64,000 nucleotides of DNA from Brachyspira murdochii DSM 12563 (GTDB lineage Bacteria; Spirochaetota; Brachyspiria; Brachyspirales; Brachyspiraceae). Made by a program: the position numbers and the translations under genes. Numbering within the stretch: position 1 is the stretch's first letter; each line of letters begins with the position of its first letter. Location of the stretch: positions 2,169,510 through 2,233,509 of the forward strand of contig NC_014150.1 in NCBI RefSeq assembly GCF_000092845.1, written 5' to 3'. Below the pieces are notes generated by a model. It was not told where the DNA came from, searched no databases, and saw nothing but the letters and a program-made list of their open reading frames with translations. Of this stretch, positions 45,824 through 54,473 are shown piece after piece.

Positions 45824-46903
45824 ATGATGAGTGACGGTGCATTATCTCAAGATGAAATAGAAGCTTTGCTAAAAGGTGCCGATGAAGCTTTTGGAGGCGA
45901 TTCCAAAGCATCTAGTAATGGCGGCGGAAATGTAGATAAGCAACTTTTTAATGAAGCGGCTAAAATGATAGCAGAAAATCAAGCCTTTTCACTATCATCT
46001 ATTTCTACTAAGACTGTATCCATTACTAATATTACTACTACAGTTGGAGATGTTAATAACTTACATCAAATGCTCTCTGGTAAAATGATAGAAGCTAAAG
46101 TGGGTTATACAGGCTCTATTACTGGAAATGTTTACTATTTCATGGGAGAAAATGAGGCTTTAATAGTTGCTTCTCTTATGATGGGACAAAAAGAAGCTGC
46201 TTTAAATGATATGGTAGCTCAGGTATTAAAAGAGGCTTTCTCTCAAATGGTGGGAGTTTCTGACAGTGCTTTATCTTCTAGGTTTGGCGGCAGTTTTACT
46301 AATTCGCCTATAGAAACTTCTATACTAGAAGATGCTTTCAGTATTAATATACCCGGACCTTTGGCTATAGTAAGCGGTTCTTTGTCTATTGAGGGTGAAG
46401 TGGAAAATGCTCCATATGTATTTGCTTTGGAACTGCCTTTATTACAAAGCCTTTTAGGTTCTGCTTCTTCATCTTCTCAAGCTCCTGCTTCAAATGCAGC
46501 AGCTTCAAGTGCTGGCAGTAGTGCCGCTTCAAATCCTATGGCCGGACTTGTAGATAATCAGGCATTTGATTCTGGTCCTCAGCTTGGTGTACAGCATGCA
46601 GAGTTTAATTCTTTAATGCCTGCTTCTGATGTACAAGGAACTGGTAATATCGGTCTTCTTATGGACGTTACCATGAATATGACCGTAGAACTAGGTAGAG
46701 CTACTATGACTATCAGAGATATTTTAGGACTTGGTGAAGGTTCTATCATAGAGCTTCAAAAGCTAGCTGGTGAACCTGTAGATTTGCTTGTTAATGGTAA
46801 ATTGATAGCTAAAGGTGAGGTTGTAGTAATAGATGAAAACTTCGGTGTTCGTGTTACTGATATTATTAACCCTATGGACAGACTTACTAATAAACCTAGA
46901 TAA
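45824..46903 (+). CDS. fliY: Flagellar switch protein FliY (CheC-like plus FliN domain)
   Basis: The 359-residue protein combines an N-terminal FliM-like peptide (LSQDEIEALLKGADEA), a CheC-like middle (about 60-210) and an Ala/Ser linker at about 215-245. The C-terminal FliN/SpoA domain includes MTVELGRATMTIRDILGLGE and [20 protein letters not shown]. The middle has no clear complete ExxN phosphatase motif, so phosphatase activity is doubtful. It starts at either ATG of the pair at 45824/45827, within the GAGGAGG context of the fliM end. Confidence 0.9.
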   Translation: MMSDGALSQDEIEALLKGADEAFGGDSKASSNGGGNVDKQLFNEAAKMIAENQAFSLSSISTKTVSITNITTTVGDVNNLHQMLSGKMIEAKVGYTGSITGNVYYFMGENEALIVASLMMGQKEAALNDMVAQVLKEAFSQMVGVSDSALSSRFGGSFTNSPIETSILEDAFSINIPGPLAIVSGSLSIEGEVENAPYVFALELPLLQSLLGSASSSSQAPASNAAASSAGSSAASNPMAGLVDNQAFDSGPQLGVQHAEFNSLMPASDVQGTGNIGLLMDVTMNMTVELGRATMTIRDILGLGEGSIIELQKLAGEPVDLLVNGKLIAKGEVVVIDENFGVRVTDIINPMDRLTNKPR

Positions 46904-46933
46904 TATAAGTTAAAATAATTACCAATAAATTAT

Positions 46934-46960
46934 AGCGGGGACTAAAGTCCTCGCTTTTTT
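46934..46960 (+). terminator. Terminator of the fliL-fliM-fliY operon
   Basis: AGCGGGGACT (46934-46943) pairs with AGTCCTCGCT (46946-46955) and is followed by a T run. It separates fliY from the second FliN gene. Confidence 0.9.
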
Positions 46961-47052
46961 ATTTTAAATAGTAAAATTTTTTTTATAACTTAATTGAAAT
47001 TATATAATAAACATATATAATATACTTATTATAAATATACAGAAGTAAAATA

Positions 47053-47385
47053 ATGGCGGATAAAAAGACAGTAACTAATAATCCTAACAATTCAGGCAAT
47101 ATCAGTTTGCTTATGGACGTTACTATTAACGTAACTGTAGAATTAGGAAGAGCACGTTTAACTGTGAGAGAGATATTAAGTCTTGGAGAGGGTTCTATTA
47201 TAGAGCTTCAGAAATTGGCAGGTGAACCTGTAGATTTGCTTGTTAATGGTAAATTGATAGCTAAAGGTGAGGTTGTTGTAATAGATGAATGTTTTGGTGT
47301 GCGTATTACAGAAATTGCTGATTCTATAAATAACATAGTTCCAGAAAAATCTGAAGAAGAAAAGTCTAAAGAAGAAATTAAATAA
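47053..47385 (+). CDS. fliN: Second flagellar switch protein, FliN type
   Basis: The 110-residue protein is essentially one SpoA/FliN domain ([20 protein letters not shown] followed by [19 protein letters not shown]) with a short acidic-basic tail. It matches the C-terminal domain of FliY; 56 bp are identical between the genes (46769-46824 and 47221-47276). It has its own upstream gap after a terminator, so it may be expressed apart from fliY. No clear ribosome-binding site is seen. Confidence 0.92.
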   Translation: MADKKTVTNNPNNSGNISLLMDVTINVTVELGRARLTVREILSLGEGSIIELQKLAGEPVDLLVNGKLIAKGEVVVIDECFGVRITEIADSINNIVPEKSEEEKSKEEIK

Positions 47386-47398
47386 TTAAAGATTATTT

Positions 47399-47953
47399 TT
47401 GTCATTTTATATAAAATTGTGTTATGAAATTTTGGAGATATTCATTATAGAAGATAAATATAAAAATGCAGTTCATTATATAATAGATAAATGTAAAAAT
47501 CCTTATAAATTAGGTTCTATAAAATTAAATAAAATATTATTATTTACAGATGGTATTTTACTTAGAAAAACTGGTAAGACATTAACTGAGGATACATATA
47601 TAAAAAGACAATTTGGTCCTGTACCTAAGAATATATTAAAAATTTTAAATATACTCAAGAATGATAATGCTATAGCTATAAGAGAGGGTGAAAAAAATAA
47701 TGATGCCCGTTTATTTTTTAGCTTAAAAGAGCCTAATATATCAAATTTATCGTCAATAGAAATAGATGCTTTATATACCTTTACAATGCATATATATAAT
47801 AATTTTAAAGCAAAAGAAATTAGTGATATAAGTTACCAATTTAAAATATGGGATTTTCTTAATATAGGCGATGAAGTGGATTTATATCCATATTTTATTT
47901 CTGAAGAGGCAGAAATAACAAAAGAAGATATTGATTGGGCTTTAAGTGTATAA
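47399..47953 (+). CDS. Panacea-domain (SocA-like) antitoxin
   Basis: The protein (up to 184 residues) carries the Panacea/DUF4065 signature KLGSIKLNKILLFTDGILLR, then TYIKRQFGPVPKNIL with the typical Gly-Pro-x-Pro. Panacea proteins neutralise diverse toxins in toxin-antitoxin pairs. No in-frame ATG exists near the start: the TTG at 47399 gives the longest frame, but the best ribosome-binding site (GGAG at 47434-47437) points to an ATT at 47444. The stop is followed 13 bp later by an interrupted ORF, the probable remnant of the partner. Confidence 0.82.
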   Translation: MSFYIKLCYEILEIFIIEDKYKNAVHYIIDKCKNPYKLGSIKLNKILLFTDGILLRKTGKTLTEDTYIKRQFGPVPKNILKILNILKNDNAIAIREGEKNNDARLFFSLKEPNISNLSSIEIDALYTFTMHIYNNFKAKEISDISYQFKIWDFLNIGDEVDLYPYFISEEAEITKEDIDWALSV

Positions 47954-47966
47954 AGGGTTATATTAG

Positions 47967-48287
47967 ATGTCTATCGAAATTATTATAGATGATAATGTAA
48001 ATAAATATAAAGATATTATTATAAAAGAATATGCTCATTTTTAAAAACTTTATGATTCTATATATAAAAAAATAGCTTCTGGAGAGAAAGGAGAGCAAAT
48101 AAAAGAAGATACTTTTTTGTTTAAAGAGAGAGATTTATATTCTGATACTAGTAAACAAATAGAAGTTACTGTTTTATTTTCAAGAAAAGCGTTAAAGAAT
48201 AATAATGATATTTTTATAGAAATTAGGATAATAGCTTTCAAATTTAAAGATTTAAATAATGGCAATATTATAATTTCTAATAATTAA
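47967..48287 (+). pseudogene. Interrupted partner ORF downstream of the Panacea antitoxin
   Basis: An ATG at 47967 follows AAAGGG at a suitable distance and opens a frame of 25 codons ending at TAA 48042-48044. The same frame then continues for 80 codons to TAA 48285-48287, with coding-like sequence (KLYDSIYKKIASGEKG, EVTVLFSRKALKN). One in-frame stop thus splits a protein of about 106 residues. Its place right after a Panacea gene makes it a candidate toxin that has been inactivated. The family is not recognised, and a sequencing error or real recoding is not excluded. Confidence 0.6.
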
Positions 48288-48380
48288 TTATAAAAATATT
48301 TATTTGTATTATCATCTATATATAAAAATTATTTACTTGAGCTTTAATTTAATAAAATTCTTTACGATAATTTAATTACT

Positions 48381-49325
48381 ATGAATAACAAAAACCGTTT
48401 TATAATTTTTTCAGTAGTTATTATCGTTTTAATAATTGTATCTTTCTCATCACTTATTGTTACAGCAAATACTAAAGTTTCTGAAAATATAGTAAGAGAA
48501 AGCGAAGTAAATAAAGTTTCTACACCTAGTGAGAAATTTAATGATATAATAGAAAATAGAAAAATTAGGATACTTATAGATCCGGGACATAATGCAGCTA
48601 CTAAAGGGGCATTAGGATATTTAGGTTATGAATATTATGTTAATTTAAGAGTGGCTAGAGAATTAGCTAAAATACTTTCAGAAGATGACAGATTTGAGTA
48701 TTTTTTAAGCAGAGACGGAGCATATTACAGCAGACCTATTAAAGAATATATGACTAATAATTATGCTGAACTTTTAGGAATATACAATACAAAAGTAAAA
48801 GGCGAAGAGAGAACTGGCAATTTAACTAGATATCAGACTTTAGAGATGTATGCCATAAGACATTATGCTATAGATAATAATTTTGACCTTTTACTTAGTA
48901 TACATTTTGATTATATGCCTTATATCAGCAGAAGGGCTAAAACTTCTGGTTTTCATGTTATAGTAAGTCCTTATAATAAAGAGTTTCCAGCTTCTATGCA
49001 GGTTGCTTATAAATTATCTGAGCGTATGCAGGAAAAATATAAAATATCTCCTGTTATAGGACATGACAGAGTACTTCCTAATAATGTATGGAAATTTTAT
49101 GATAAAGAGGAATTAATTAAAGAGGGAATATCTTTGAGAGGATTAATAGTTATAGGAGATGCTTTTGAAAATGCCTATAATAAACAGGAAATAAAAAAAG
49201 ATGTACCTTCTGTACTCATAGAATCTGCTTTTATGCATGAATGGCAGTTTGGAAGCATTAAAGCTATAAGAGAGCTAGCAAATCAAATGTATGAGGCTCT
49301 AGTTGATGTATATACTACAAAATAG
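48381..49325 (+). CDS. N-acetylmuramoyl-L-alanine amidase (Amidase_3)
   Basis: The 314-residue protein has a membrane anchor or signal at about 7-28 and an Amidase_3 domain with zinc ligands His70 (ILIDPGHN), Glu84 (GYEYYVNLR) and His175 (LLSIHFD) and the catalytic Glu281 (VLIESAF). It would cut the bond between N-acetylmuramic acid and the stem peptide in the periplasm, as in daughter-cell separation. An insertion at about 115-160 is longer than in minimal amidases. The next gene encodes a LytM-like protein, a likely activator. Confidence 0.9.
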   Translation: MNNKNRFIIFSVVIIVLIIVSFSSLIVTANTKVSENIVRESEVNKVSTPSEKFNDIIENRKIRILIDPGHNAATKGALGYLGYEYYVNLRVARELAKILSEDDRFEYFLSRDGAYYSRPIKEYMTNNYAELLGIYNTKVKGEERTGNLTRYQTLEMYAIRHYAIDNNFDLLLSIHFDYMPYISRRAKTSGFHVIVSPYNKEFPASMQVAYKLSERMQEKYKISPVIGHDRVLPNNVWKFYDKEELIKEGISLRGLIVIGDAFENAYNKQEIKKDVPSVLIESAFMHEWQFGSIKAIRELANQMYEALVDVYTTK

Positions 49326-49395
49326 GTAGTTTAACTGTTGATTAAATATTAATATTTTGATAAAATAGTTACCATTAATTAGGCAGCAGATTATA

Positions 49396-50301
49396 ATGTA
49401 TATGAAACATAAAAAAAAGAAAAATAATAAATATATTAATAAAAAACCTTCTGCGTTTCATTTATTTTTAAAAAAAATCAGACAGTTTCTCACGCATAAA
49501 ATATTTTTTATGTTTATACCTCATTCTAAAAAGAAAACTAAAACATTATCGATTCCTGTATATTCTTTAATAATTATTGTTATAGTAATTATTTCAGCAT
49601 TACTTTCTACTTTTTCTTTTTTGACTAAAAATACTGTACTTGCAAGTAAAACGGAAATATTAAGCGGAAGCTATAAAGATAAATTGGCAGAGATAAATTC
49701 ATTAGAAACTATTTTTAATTCAGTAGTAACTAATGATTACTATATGACTGACATGTCTAATATTGCTAGTATATTAAAGATAGATAATGATACTATGTCT
49801 TTTTCTAATAACTATGCAGATAATATTTTGCTTATGAACTCAAGGGCTGATGAATTAGAAAAAATAAGATTATATTTAGAGGAATTAAAAGCAAATATTA
49901 ACTCTAAAAATAATTCTCTTGAATCTATTCCTTCAATACTTCCTATAGATTCAAGATACGCAGTTATATCAAGACCATATCAGGAAGGTTCAATTATATC
50001 TAAAGGGGTAGGTTTTGAAACTATAGCTGGTACTTTGATAAGAGCAGCTGCATCAGGCACTGTTAATGATGTTTCATATGATAAAGACAGCGGATTTACC
50101 ATCACTATTTATCATAGATTTGGTATTGTTACAAGATACAGCGGACTTGCTACTTCTGCTGTGTCTGAGAAGATGACTGTAAAAAAGGGTGAAATATTAG
50201 GAAATGCCAAAACTGGTATTTTTGACTATGATCTTAAAATAGCGACAAAATATGTTAATCCTTTGATATTTACTACTTTAGAATATGAAGATGGAGAATA
50301 A
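49396..50301 (+). CDS. Membrane-anchored degenerate LytM (M23) protein
   Basis: The 301-residue protein has a basic cytoplasmic start, a membrane helix at about 52-74, a helical periplasmic stretch with coiled-coil character and a C-terminal LytM fold (GTLIRAAASGTVNDVSYDKD, then HRFGIVTRYSGL, MTVKKGEILGNAKTGIF). The zinc ligands of active M23 enzymes are missing: the HxxxD position is occupied by GFETIAG, and the HxH position by DYDLK. It is thus probably catalytically dead, like EnvC and NlpD, which activate amidases. Its position after an amidase gene fits that role. Confidence 0.8.
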   Translation: MYMKHKKKKNNKYINKKPSAFHLFLKKIRQFLTHKIFFMFIPHSKKKTKTLSIPVYSLIIIVIVIISALLSTFSFLTKNTVLASKTEILSGSYKDKLAEINSLETIFNSVVTNDYYMTDMSNIASILKIDNDTMSFSNNYADNILLMNSRADELEKIRLYLEELKANINSKNNSLESIPSILPIDSRYAVISRPYQEGSIISKGVGFETIAGTLIRAAASGTVNDVSYDKDSGFTITIYHRFGIVTRYSGLATSAVSEKMTVKKGEILGNAKTGIFDYDLKIATKYVNPLIFTTLEYEDGE

Positions 50302-50518
50302 AAACTTAAAAAATGCTGTAAGATATGCGGCACTTGGAGCTGAGTTTGGGAGTATGGTGCTTGGTTTAGCTTTTGTAGGGCATTATGCAGATAAACATTT
50401 TAACAGCAGACCTTTATTTACAATAATAGGTATATTTGTTGGTTTTGTTTCCGGCATTTACAGACTTTACCAGATATCAAAGGCTTTTGATAAAATGAAT
50501 AAAAATAATAAGGATTAA
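50285..50518 (+). CDS. AtpZ/AtpI-like small membrane protein
   Basis: The 77-residue protein has two membrane helices (about 14-32 and 42-62) with the AtpZ/AtpI pattern (LGAEFGSMVLGLAFVGHYAD, GFVSGIYRLYQI). Relatives sit before ATP synthase operons and help assemble the c-ring or carry Mg2+/Ca2+. No atp genes are in this window. Its start overlaps the end of the LytM gene by 17 bp, suggesting coupled translation; a second ATG at 50291 is possible. Confidence 0.7.
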   Translation: MKMENKNLKNAVRYAALGAEFGSMVLGLAFVGHYADKHFNSRPLFTIIGIFVGFVSGIYRLYQISKAFDKMNKNNKD

Positions 50519-50521
50519 AGT

Positions 50522-51721
50522 ATGAAGCCTATAATAAATAGTTTATTAGATACTGATTTATATAAATTTACCATGCAGCAATGTGCTTTAAGACAGTTTT
50601 CTGATGTTTGGGTACGTTATGTATTTAAAAGCAGGAATATATTAGATTGGACTTTTGAAATGCATGAGGAGCTTTTAAGACAAATAAAATATTTCTGCAG
50701 CTTAAGTTTCAAAAAAGATGAACTTGAATATTTGGCTTCTTTAAGATTTATAAAAAAAGATTATATAGAGTTTTTAAAATTATACAGACCTTTAGAAGAA
50801 CATGTAAAAGCCTTATTTGATAATGATAAATTAACCGTTGAAATAGAAGGTCCTTGGTATCAGACTATACTTTGGGAAATACCTATGCTTGCTATGATTA
50901 GCGAGATTTATTATACATATACTGTTTGTAAAGAGGATAATGGAAAAAAAGCATATGAACAGGCGGAGATTAATTTATTAAAAAAAATAGATGAAAAACT
51001 TCTTCCTATGCATAAAGAAGATAAAGGATTTAAACTTTCAGAGTTTGGGACTAGAAGAAGGTTTTCTTTTGATTGGCAGAATAAAGTTGTTGATATACTC
51101 AAGAAAAAACTTCCGTCTTCCTGTTTGGTTGGTACTAGTAATGTTTATTTTGCTAAAAAATATGATTTGCTTGCTGTAGGTACAAATGCTCATGAATATT
51201 ATCAAATAGGGCAGGCATTGGATAAAGTAAGGCTTGCAGAGAGTCAGAAATTTATGCTTCAGTCTTGGGTTAATGAATACAGAGGTGATTTAGGTATAGC
51301 ATTGTCCGATACATTAGGTACTGATAAATTTTTGAAAGATTTTGATTTATATTTTGCAAAACTCTATGACGGAATAAGACATGATTCCGGAGATCCTATA
51401 GCTTGGGGATATAAAGTTATAAACCATTATAAAAGTCTTAGAGTAGATCCTAAAACAAAAACTCTGCTTTTCAGCGACAGCCTAAATTTTGATAAAGCAT
51501 ATGTCATATATAAAGAGTTTAAAGATGAAGCTAATGTAACATTTGGTATAGGTACTTATATTACAAATGATTTTGAACCAGTTTCTAAGCCTTTGAATAT
51601 AGTTATGAAACTTCAAAGTGTCAATGGCAAACCTGTAGCAAAACTATCTGATGATGATGGCAAAACTATTTGCGAAGATGAAGCATTTTTGAATTATTTA
51701 AAGATAGTTGCCAAAGAGTGA
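50522..51721 (+). CDS. pncB: Nicotinate phosphoribosyltransferase
   Basis: The 399-residue enzyme begins INSLLDTDLYKFTMQQ, the PncB N-terminal signature, and contains FGTRRRFSFDWQNKV, GTSNVYFAKKY, GTNAHEYYQIGQA and the PRPP-binding region DGIRHDSGDPIAWGYKVI. It converts nicotinate and PRPP to nicotinate mononucleotide for NAD salvage, using ATP. Length is normal. It starts 3 bp after the AtpZ/AtpI-like gene, whose end supplies the AAGGAT site. Confidence 0.96.
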   Translation: MKPIINSLLDTDLYKFTMQQCALRQFSDVWVRYVFKSRNILDWTFEMHEELLRQIKYFCSLSFKKDELEYLASLRFIKKDYIEFLKLYRPLEEHVKALFDNDKLTVEIEGPWYQTILWEIPMLAMISEIYYTYTVCKEDNGKKAYEQAEINLLKKIDEKLLPMHKEDKGFKLSEFGTRRRFSFDWQNKVVDILKKKLPSSCLVGTSNVYFAKKYDLLAVGTNAHEYYQIGQALDKVRLAESQKFMLQSWVNEYRGDLGIALSDTLGTDKFLKDFDLYFAKLYDGIRHDSGDPIAWGYKVINHYKSLRVDPKTKTLLFSDSLNFDKAYVIYKEFKDEANVTFGIGTYITNDFEPVSKPLNIVMKLQSVNGKPVAKLSDDDGKTICEDEAFLNYLKIVAKE

Positions 51722-51774
51722 AAAAATAAATATATTTTGCATTCTCCAATTTCTAATGTTGTAATTATTAATAG

Positions 51775-52026
51775 ATTTGTTTCAAAAGTACTTGACAAAT
51801 AATTTTAATAGTTTATTGTTTTATGCTAAATTATATAATATTAATTATTATATAATTTATATGTTTTACATGTTGTATAATTTATTCTTTTAGTATATAA
51901 ACATTCAGTCTTTTTGCTTCTTTGGGTCACCAAAAGAAGTGGGGTTTGGGGCAAAGCCCCAACTATAATTTAAAAATATTAAATTAAAAATTTATAAATA
52001 TTAATAAATTTAGTTTTGAAACAAGT
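51775..52026. repeat. Element with terminal inverted repeats, copy B (MITE-like)
   Basis: The 252-bp segment starts ATTTGTTTCAAAA and ends TTTTGAAACAAGT. It shares both ends and several internal blocks with copy A at 1135-1359. Its centre differs and holds a GGGGC-AAA-GCCCC hairpin and a CTTCTTT/AAAGAAG-type inverted repeat. No transposase frame. It accounts for much of the gap between pncB and the small gene at 52331; the rest (52027-52280) is AT-rich with nothing recognisable. Confidence 0.65.
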
Positions 52027-52280
52027 TGATTATATAAATCATATTAAGATAGTTTATAATTTGAATTAATTATAAATTTCACTTTTTATATATAAGACTT
52101 GTTTATATATAATGTATGAGTATAATTTTATAAGAGTAAGGTAAATTTCTAACAATTAAATATAATGTGAATAAAAAGTATTTTTATTTTTTATTTATAC
52201 TTTATTATATAATTTTATTTTCAATAATGTTTAGTAATGTGTAAAAAAAACTTGATAAAATTATATTTTTTCATATTTTC

Positions 52281-52308
52281 TTGACAATAGCATTATTATT
52301 TATATACT
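52281..52308 (+). promoter_or_regulatory. Strong sigma-70-type promoter for the 47-residue protein
   Basis: A consensus TTGACA (52281-52286) is followed, after a 16-bp spacer, by TATACT (52303-52308). The predicted start of transcription is within about 20 bp of the small gene's ribosome-binding site. Confidence 0.75.
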
Positions 52309-52330
52309 TTTAAATAAAAGGGGGAATTAT

Positions 52331-52474
52331 ATGCCTAAAAAAGTAAAAAAATTAAACTTAAAAAAAACTAATAATATGTTAACTGAACATAAGCTTGACG
52401 ATGGAACTATAGTAAAACTTAATCCTACAGTTACAAGAATAGTATTGTTTGATAATAAAAATAAAATTAATTAA
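52331..52474 (+). CDS. Small basic protein of 47 residues
   Basis: The ORF has an AAAGGGG site seven bases upstream of the ATG and a near-consensus promoter. The product starts MPKKVKKLNLKKTNN and continues with LDDGTIVKLNPTVTRIVLFD. It is strongly basic at the N terminus with a short beta-like second half, so it may bind nucleic acid or the ribosome, but I do not recognise it. It is convergent with hisZ (3 bp between the stops). Confidence 0.6.
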   Translation: MPKKVKKLNLKKTNNMLTEHKLDDGTIVKLNPTVTRIVLFDNKNKIN

Positions 52475-52477
52475 TAA

Positions 52478-53590
52478 TTATATTAAAATGTTATTATCAA
52501 ATATATATTTTTGTTTATAATTATATTCTGTATTATATTCATCAGTATATATATCTGTTCTTACTTTCTTTCCTTCTCTTATAAAACTATGTACTTTCTT
52601 TAATAATTCTTTTTCATCACCGCTTTTATAGAGTATTAATACGTCAAAGTCATATTCATTTTTTTCTGTATCTTTTTTGTATAATTTATCCATATAAACA
52701 GCAAAGCCTATTGCATTTTTTTTATTTTTATTTTGTGTATGAGCATTGAATTTGTCTAATAATTTATCGTATCTTCCTCCAGAAAGTACAGCATCATTAT
52801 TTCCTTTTATATATCCTTTAAAAATTATTCCGTTATAATATCCAAGTTTGCTTTCTATAGAAAAATCTAAAAGTATATTTTCAAAGTTATTATAGTTTTC
52901 AAATACTCCTAATAAGCTTTTTAATTCATCATATGCCTGCTGCATTTTTTCGTTTATTATTATATTTTTTATTTTTTCTAATACTTCTTTATAGTTTCCA
53001 GATATGTCTATTAATGATATAATATAGCTTTTTAATTTATCGTCTATATTATTTGATATTAATGTTTTTTCTAAATCATGTTTATTTTTGCTGTATATTA
53101 ATTTGAGAGTTTCTAATTTTTTATCTTCATCTAGGTTAAGCTCATCTATTAAAGCAGACATAAAATCTATGCTTGATATTTCGAGTATGTATTCTTTATT
53201 GATTGCTTTTAAGCTGTCTATTGCCATACTGATAATTTCTAAATTTGAATATTTACTTAAAGTTCCTATTATTTCAACACCCACCTGCTGTATTTCTTCA
53301 TACTCATTTGAAACTTCATCTATTTTATAAATATCTTCTATATAGAATAATTTTTTTGTGTATTTATCATTATCTTTTAGAACTTTTTTTACTATAGATA
53401 ATGTAACATCTGGTCTTAATGACTGAAGATTTCCATTGAGATTCATAAATGTGAGTATATGTTCTGTTTGAAGAAAATCTTTATAATTATTATATAGATT
53501 ATAATCTTCAAATTTGCTTAATTTTATTTTTTTATATCCGTACTCTTCATATATTTTTGTTAATTTAGAAACTATAGTATTTTCATTCAT
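52478..53590 (-). CDS. hisZ: HisRS-like protein, probable HisZ
   Basis: The 370-residue protein has the class II synthetase fold of HisRS: motif-2-like SLRPDVTLSIVKKVL and FYIEDIYKID, EEIQQVGVEIIG, and the histidine-A loops LGYYNGIIFKGYI and LSGGRYDKLL with GFAVYMDKLY. It lacks the anticodon-binding domain of full HisRS and matches HisZ length. HisZ activates the short form of HisG, ATP phosphoribosyltransferase, in histidine synthesis. No hisG is adjacent, so the call rests on length and domain content. Confidence 0.82.
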   Translation of the reverse strand: MNENTIVSKLTKIYEEYGYKKIKLSKFEDYNLYNNYKDFLQTEHILTFMNLNGNLQSLRPDVTLSIVKKVLKDNDKYTKKLFYIEDIYKIDEVSNEYEEIQQVGVEIIGTLSKYSNLEIISMAIDSLKAINKEYILEISSIDFMSALIDELNLDEDKKLETLKLIYSKNKHDLEKTLISNNIDDKLKSYIISLIDISGNYKEVLEKIKNIIINEKMQQAYDELKSLLGVFENYNNFENILLDFSIESKLGYYNGIIFKGYIKGNNDAVLSGGRYDKLLDKFNAHTQNKNKKNAIGFAVYMDKLYKKDTEKNEYDFDVLILYKSGDEKELLKKVHSFIREGKKVRTDIYTDEYNTEYNYKQKYIFDNNILI

Positions 53591-53745
53591 GATATTTATT
53601 TCTTCTTTTTAATAATATTTGAAAAGTATTATAATCTAAAAATAAAAAAATAACCATATACAGTAATTAAAAATATGATTGTTTTATTAAAGATGATAAA
53701 TAAAATATTTATTTAAATAAATTTTACACTTATGGAAATTAAGTA

Positions 53746-53773
53746 TTGACTTATTAACTTTTTTTAATATACT
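53746..53773 (+). promoter_or_regulatory. Sigma-70-type promoter for the small exported protein
   Basis: TTGACT (53746-53751), a 16-bp spacer and TATACT (53768-53773) lie just upstream of the AAGAAGAGA site of the gene at 53806. The remaining part of the 215-bp gap is AT-rich without other features. Confidence 0.6.
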
Positions 53774-53805
53774 AAAATTTTATATATTAAAGAAGAGATT
53801 GTTTT

Positions 53806-54030
53806 ATGAAGAAATATTTATTTATATTATCATTTATGCTTTTAGTTTTATTTTCAGAGCAGGAATGCAAAGGACCAGACGGAGACAGTAAGCCTACTCC
53901 TTTCAGAAAAGAATTAGTTTCTATTAGATACAAATATTATTTGGATATAGAAGGTATTTTTTATAGTGTGATAATATTTTCTGCTATTGCTTTGCCTTTA
54001 CTTTATATAGTTAATAAAAAAATTGACTGA
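53806..54030 (+). CDS. Small membrane protein with exported N-terminal part
   Basis: The 74-residue protein has a signal-like helix (MKKYLFILSFMLLVLFSEQE), a short polar stretch with Cys22 and a second membrane helix at about 50-69. LFSEQEC is not a good lipobox. It may span the membrane twice. Unrecognised; it is followed after 26 bp by another small gene. Confidence 0.55.
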   Translation: MKKYLFILSFMLLVLFSEQECKGPDGDSKPTPFRKELVSIRYKYYLDIEGIFYSVIIFSAIALPLLYIVNKKID

Positions 54031-54056
54031 TAAATATGTTTTTTGGGAGATAATTT

Positions 54057-54470
54057 ATGATAAATATAGAAGATTTAGTTGATGTAGAAGATGCTAATAT
54101 AAAAGAAGATGATTGGGAATTGTATAAAGTATTTAAGCCTATGAAAGTTTTTGGCAAGCATTTGGAAACATTATTTGATATAGGTATACATAAGGTTTGG
54201 AAACTTGAGGATATTATTAATAGCTTGAAAACTCATGTTAATATATTATCCGATTCAAAAGAAGAATTGAAAAATGCTTATGGGGACTTTATGTTTAAAG
54301 ATGTAGATGATGATTGGTATAATAATATAGATATATATAAAATACTGATAAAAATAAATGAAGACGGCAGTATAGAGTCAAGAGTAGAATGCGGCGATGA
54401 TGAGAATACATTCAATGTGTATTTTAGAAATAATGATATAGTAAATATTATGGAATCTAATATAAGATAG
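54057..54470 (+). CDS. Conserved-looking acidic protein, function unknown
   Basis: The 137-residue soluble protein is acidic, with a helical first half (VFGKHLETLFDIGIHKVWKL) and a beta-rich second half (IYKILIKINEDGSIESRVEC, FNVYFRNNDIV). GGGAGA precedes the ATG. No signal peptide. No family is recognised. It is convergent with lrgB, 3 bp apart. Confidence 0.55.
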   Translation: MINIEDLVDVEDANIKEDDWELYKVFKPMKVFGKHLETLFDIGIHKVWKLEDIINSLKTHVNILSDSKEELKNAYGDFMFKDVDDDWYNNIDIYKILIKINEDGSIESRVECGDDENTFNVYFRNNDIVNIMESNIR

Positions 54471-54473
54471 TAT

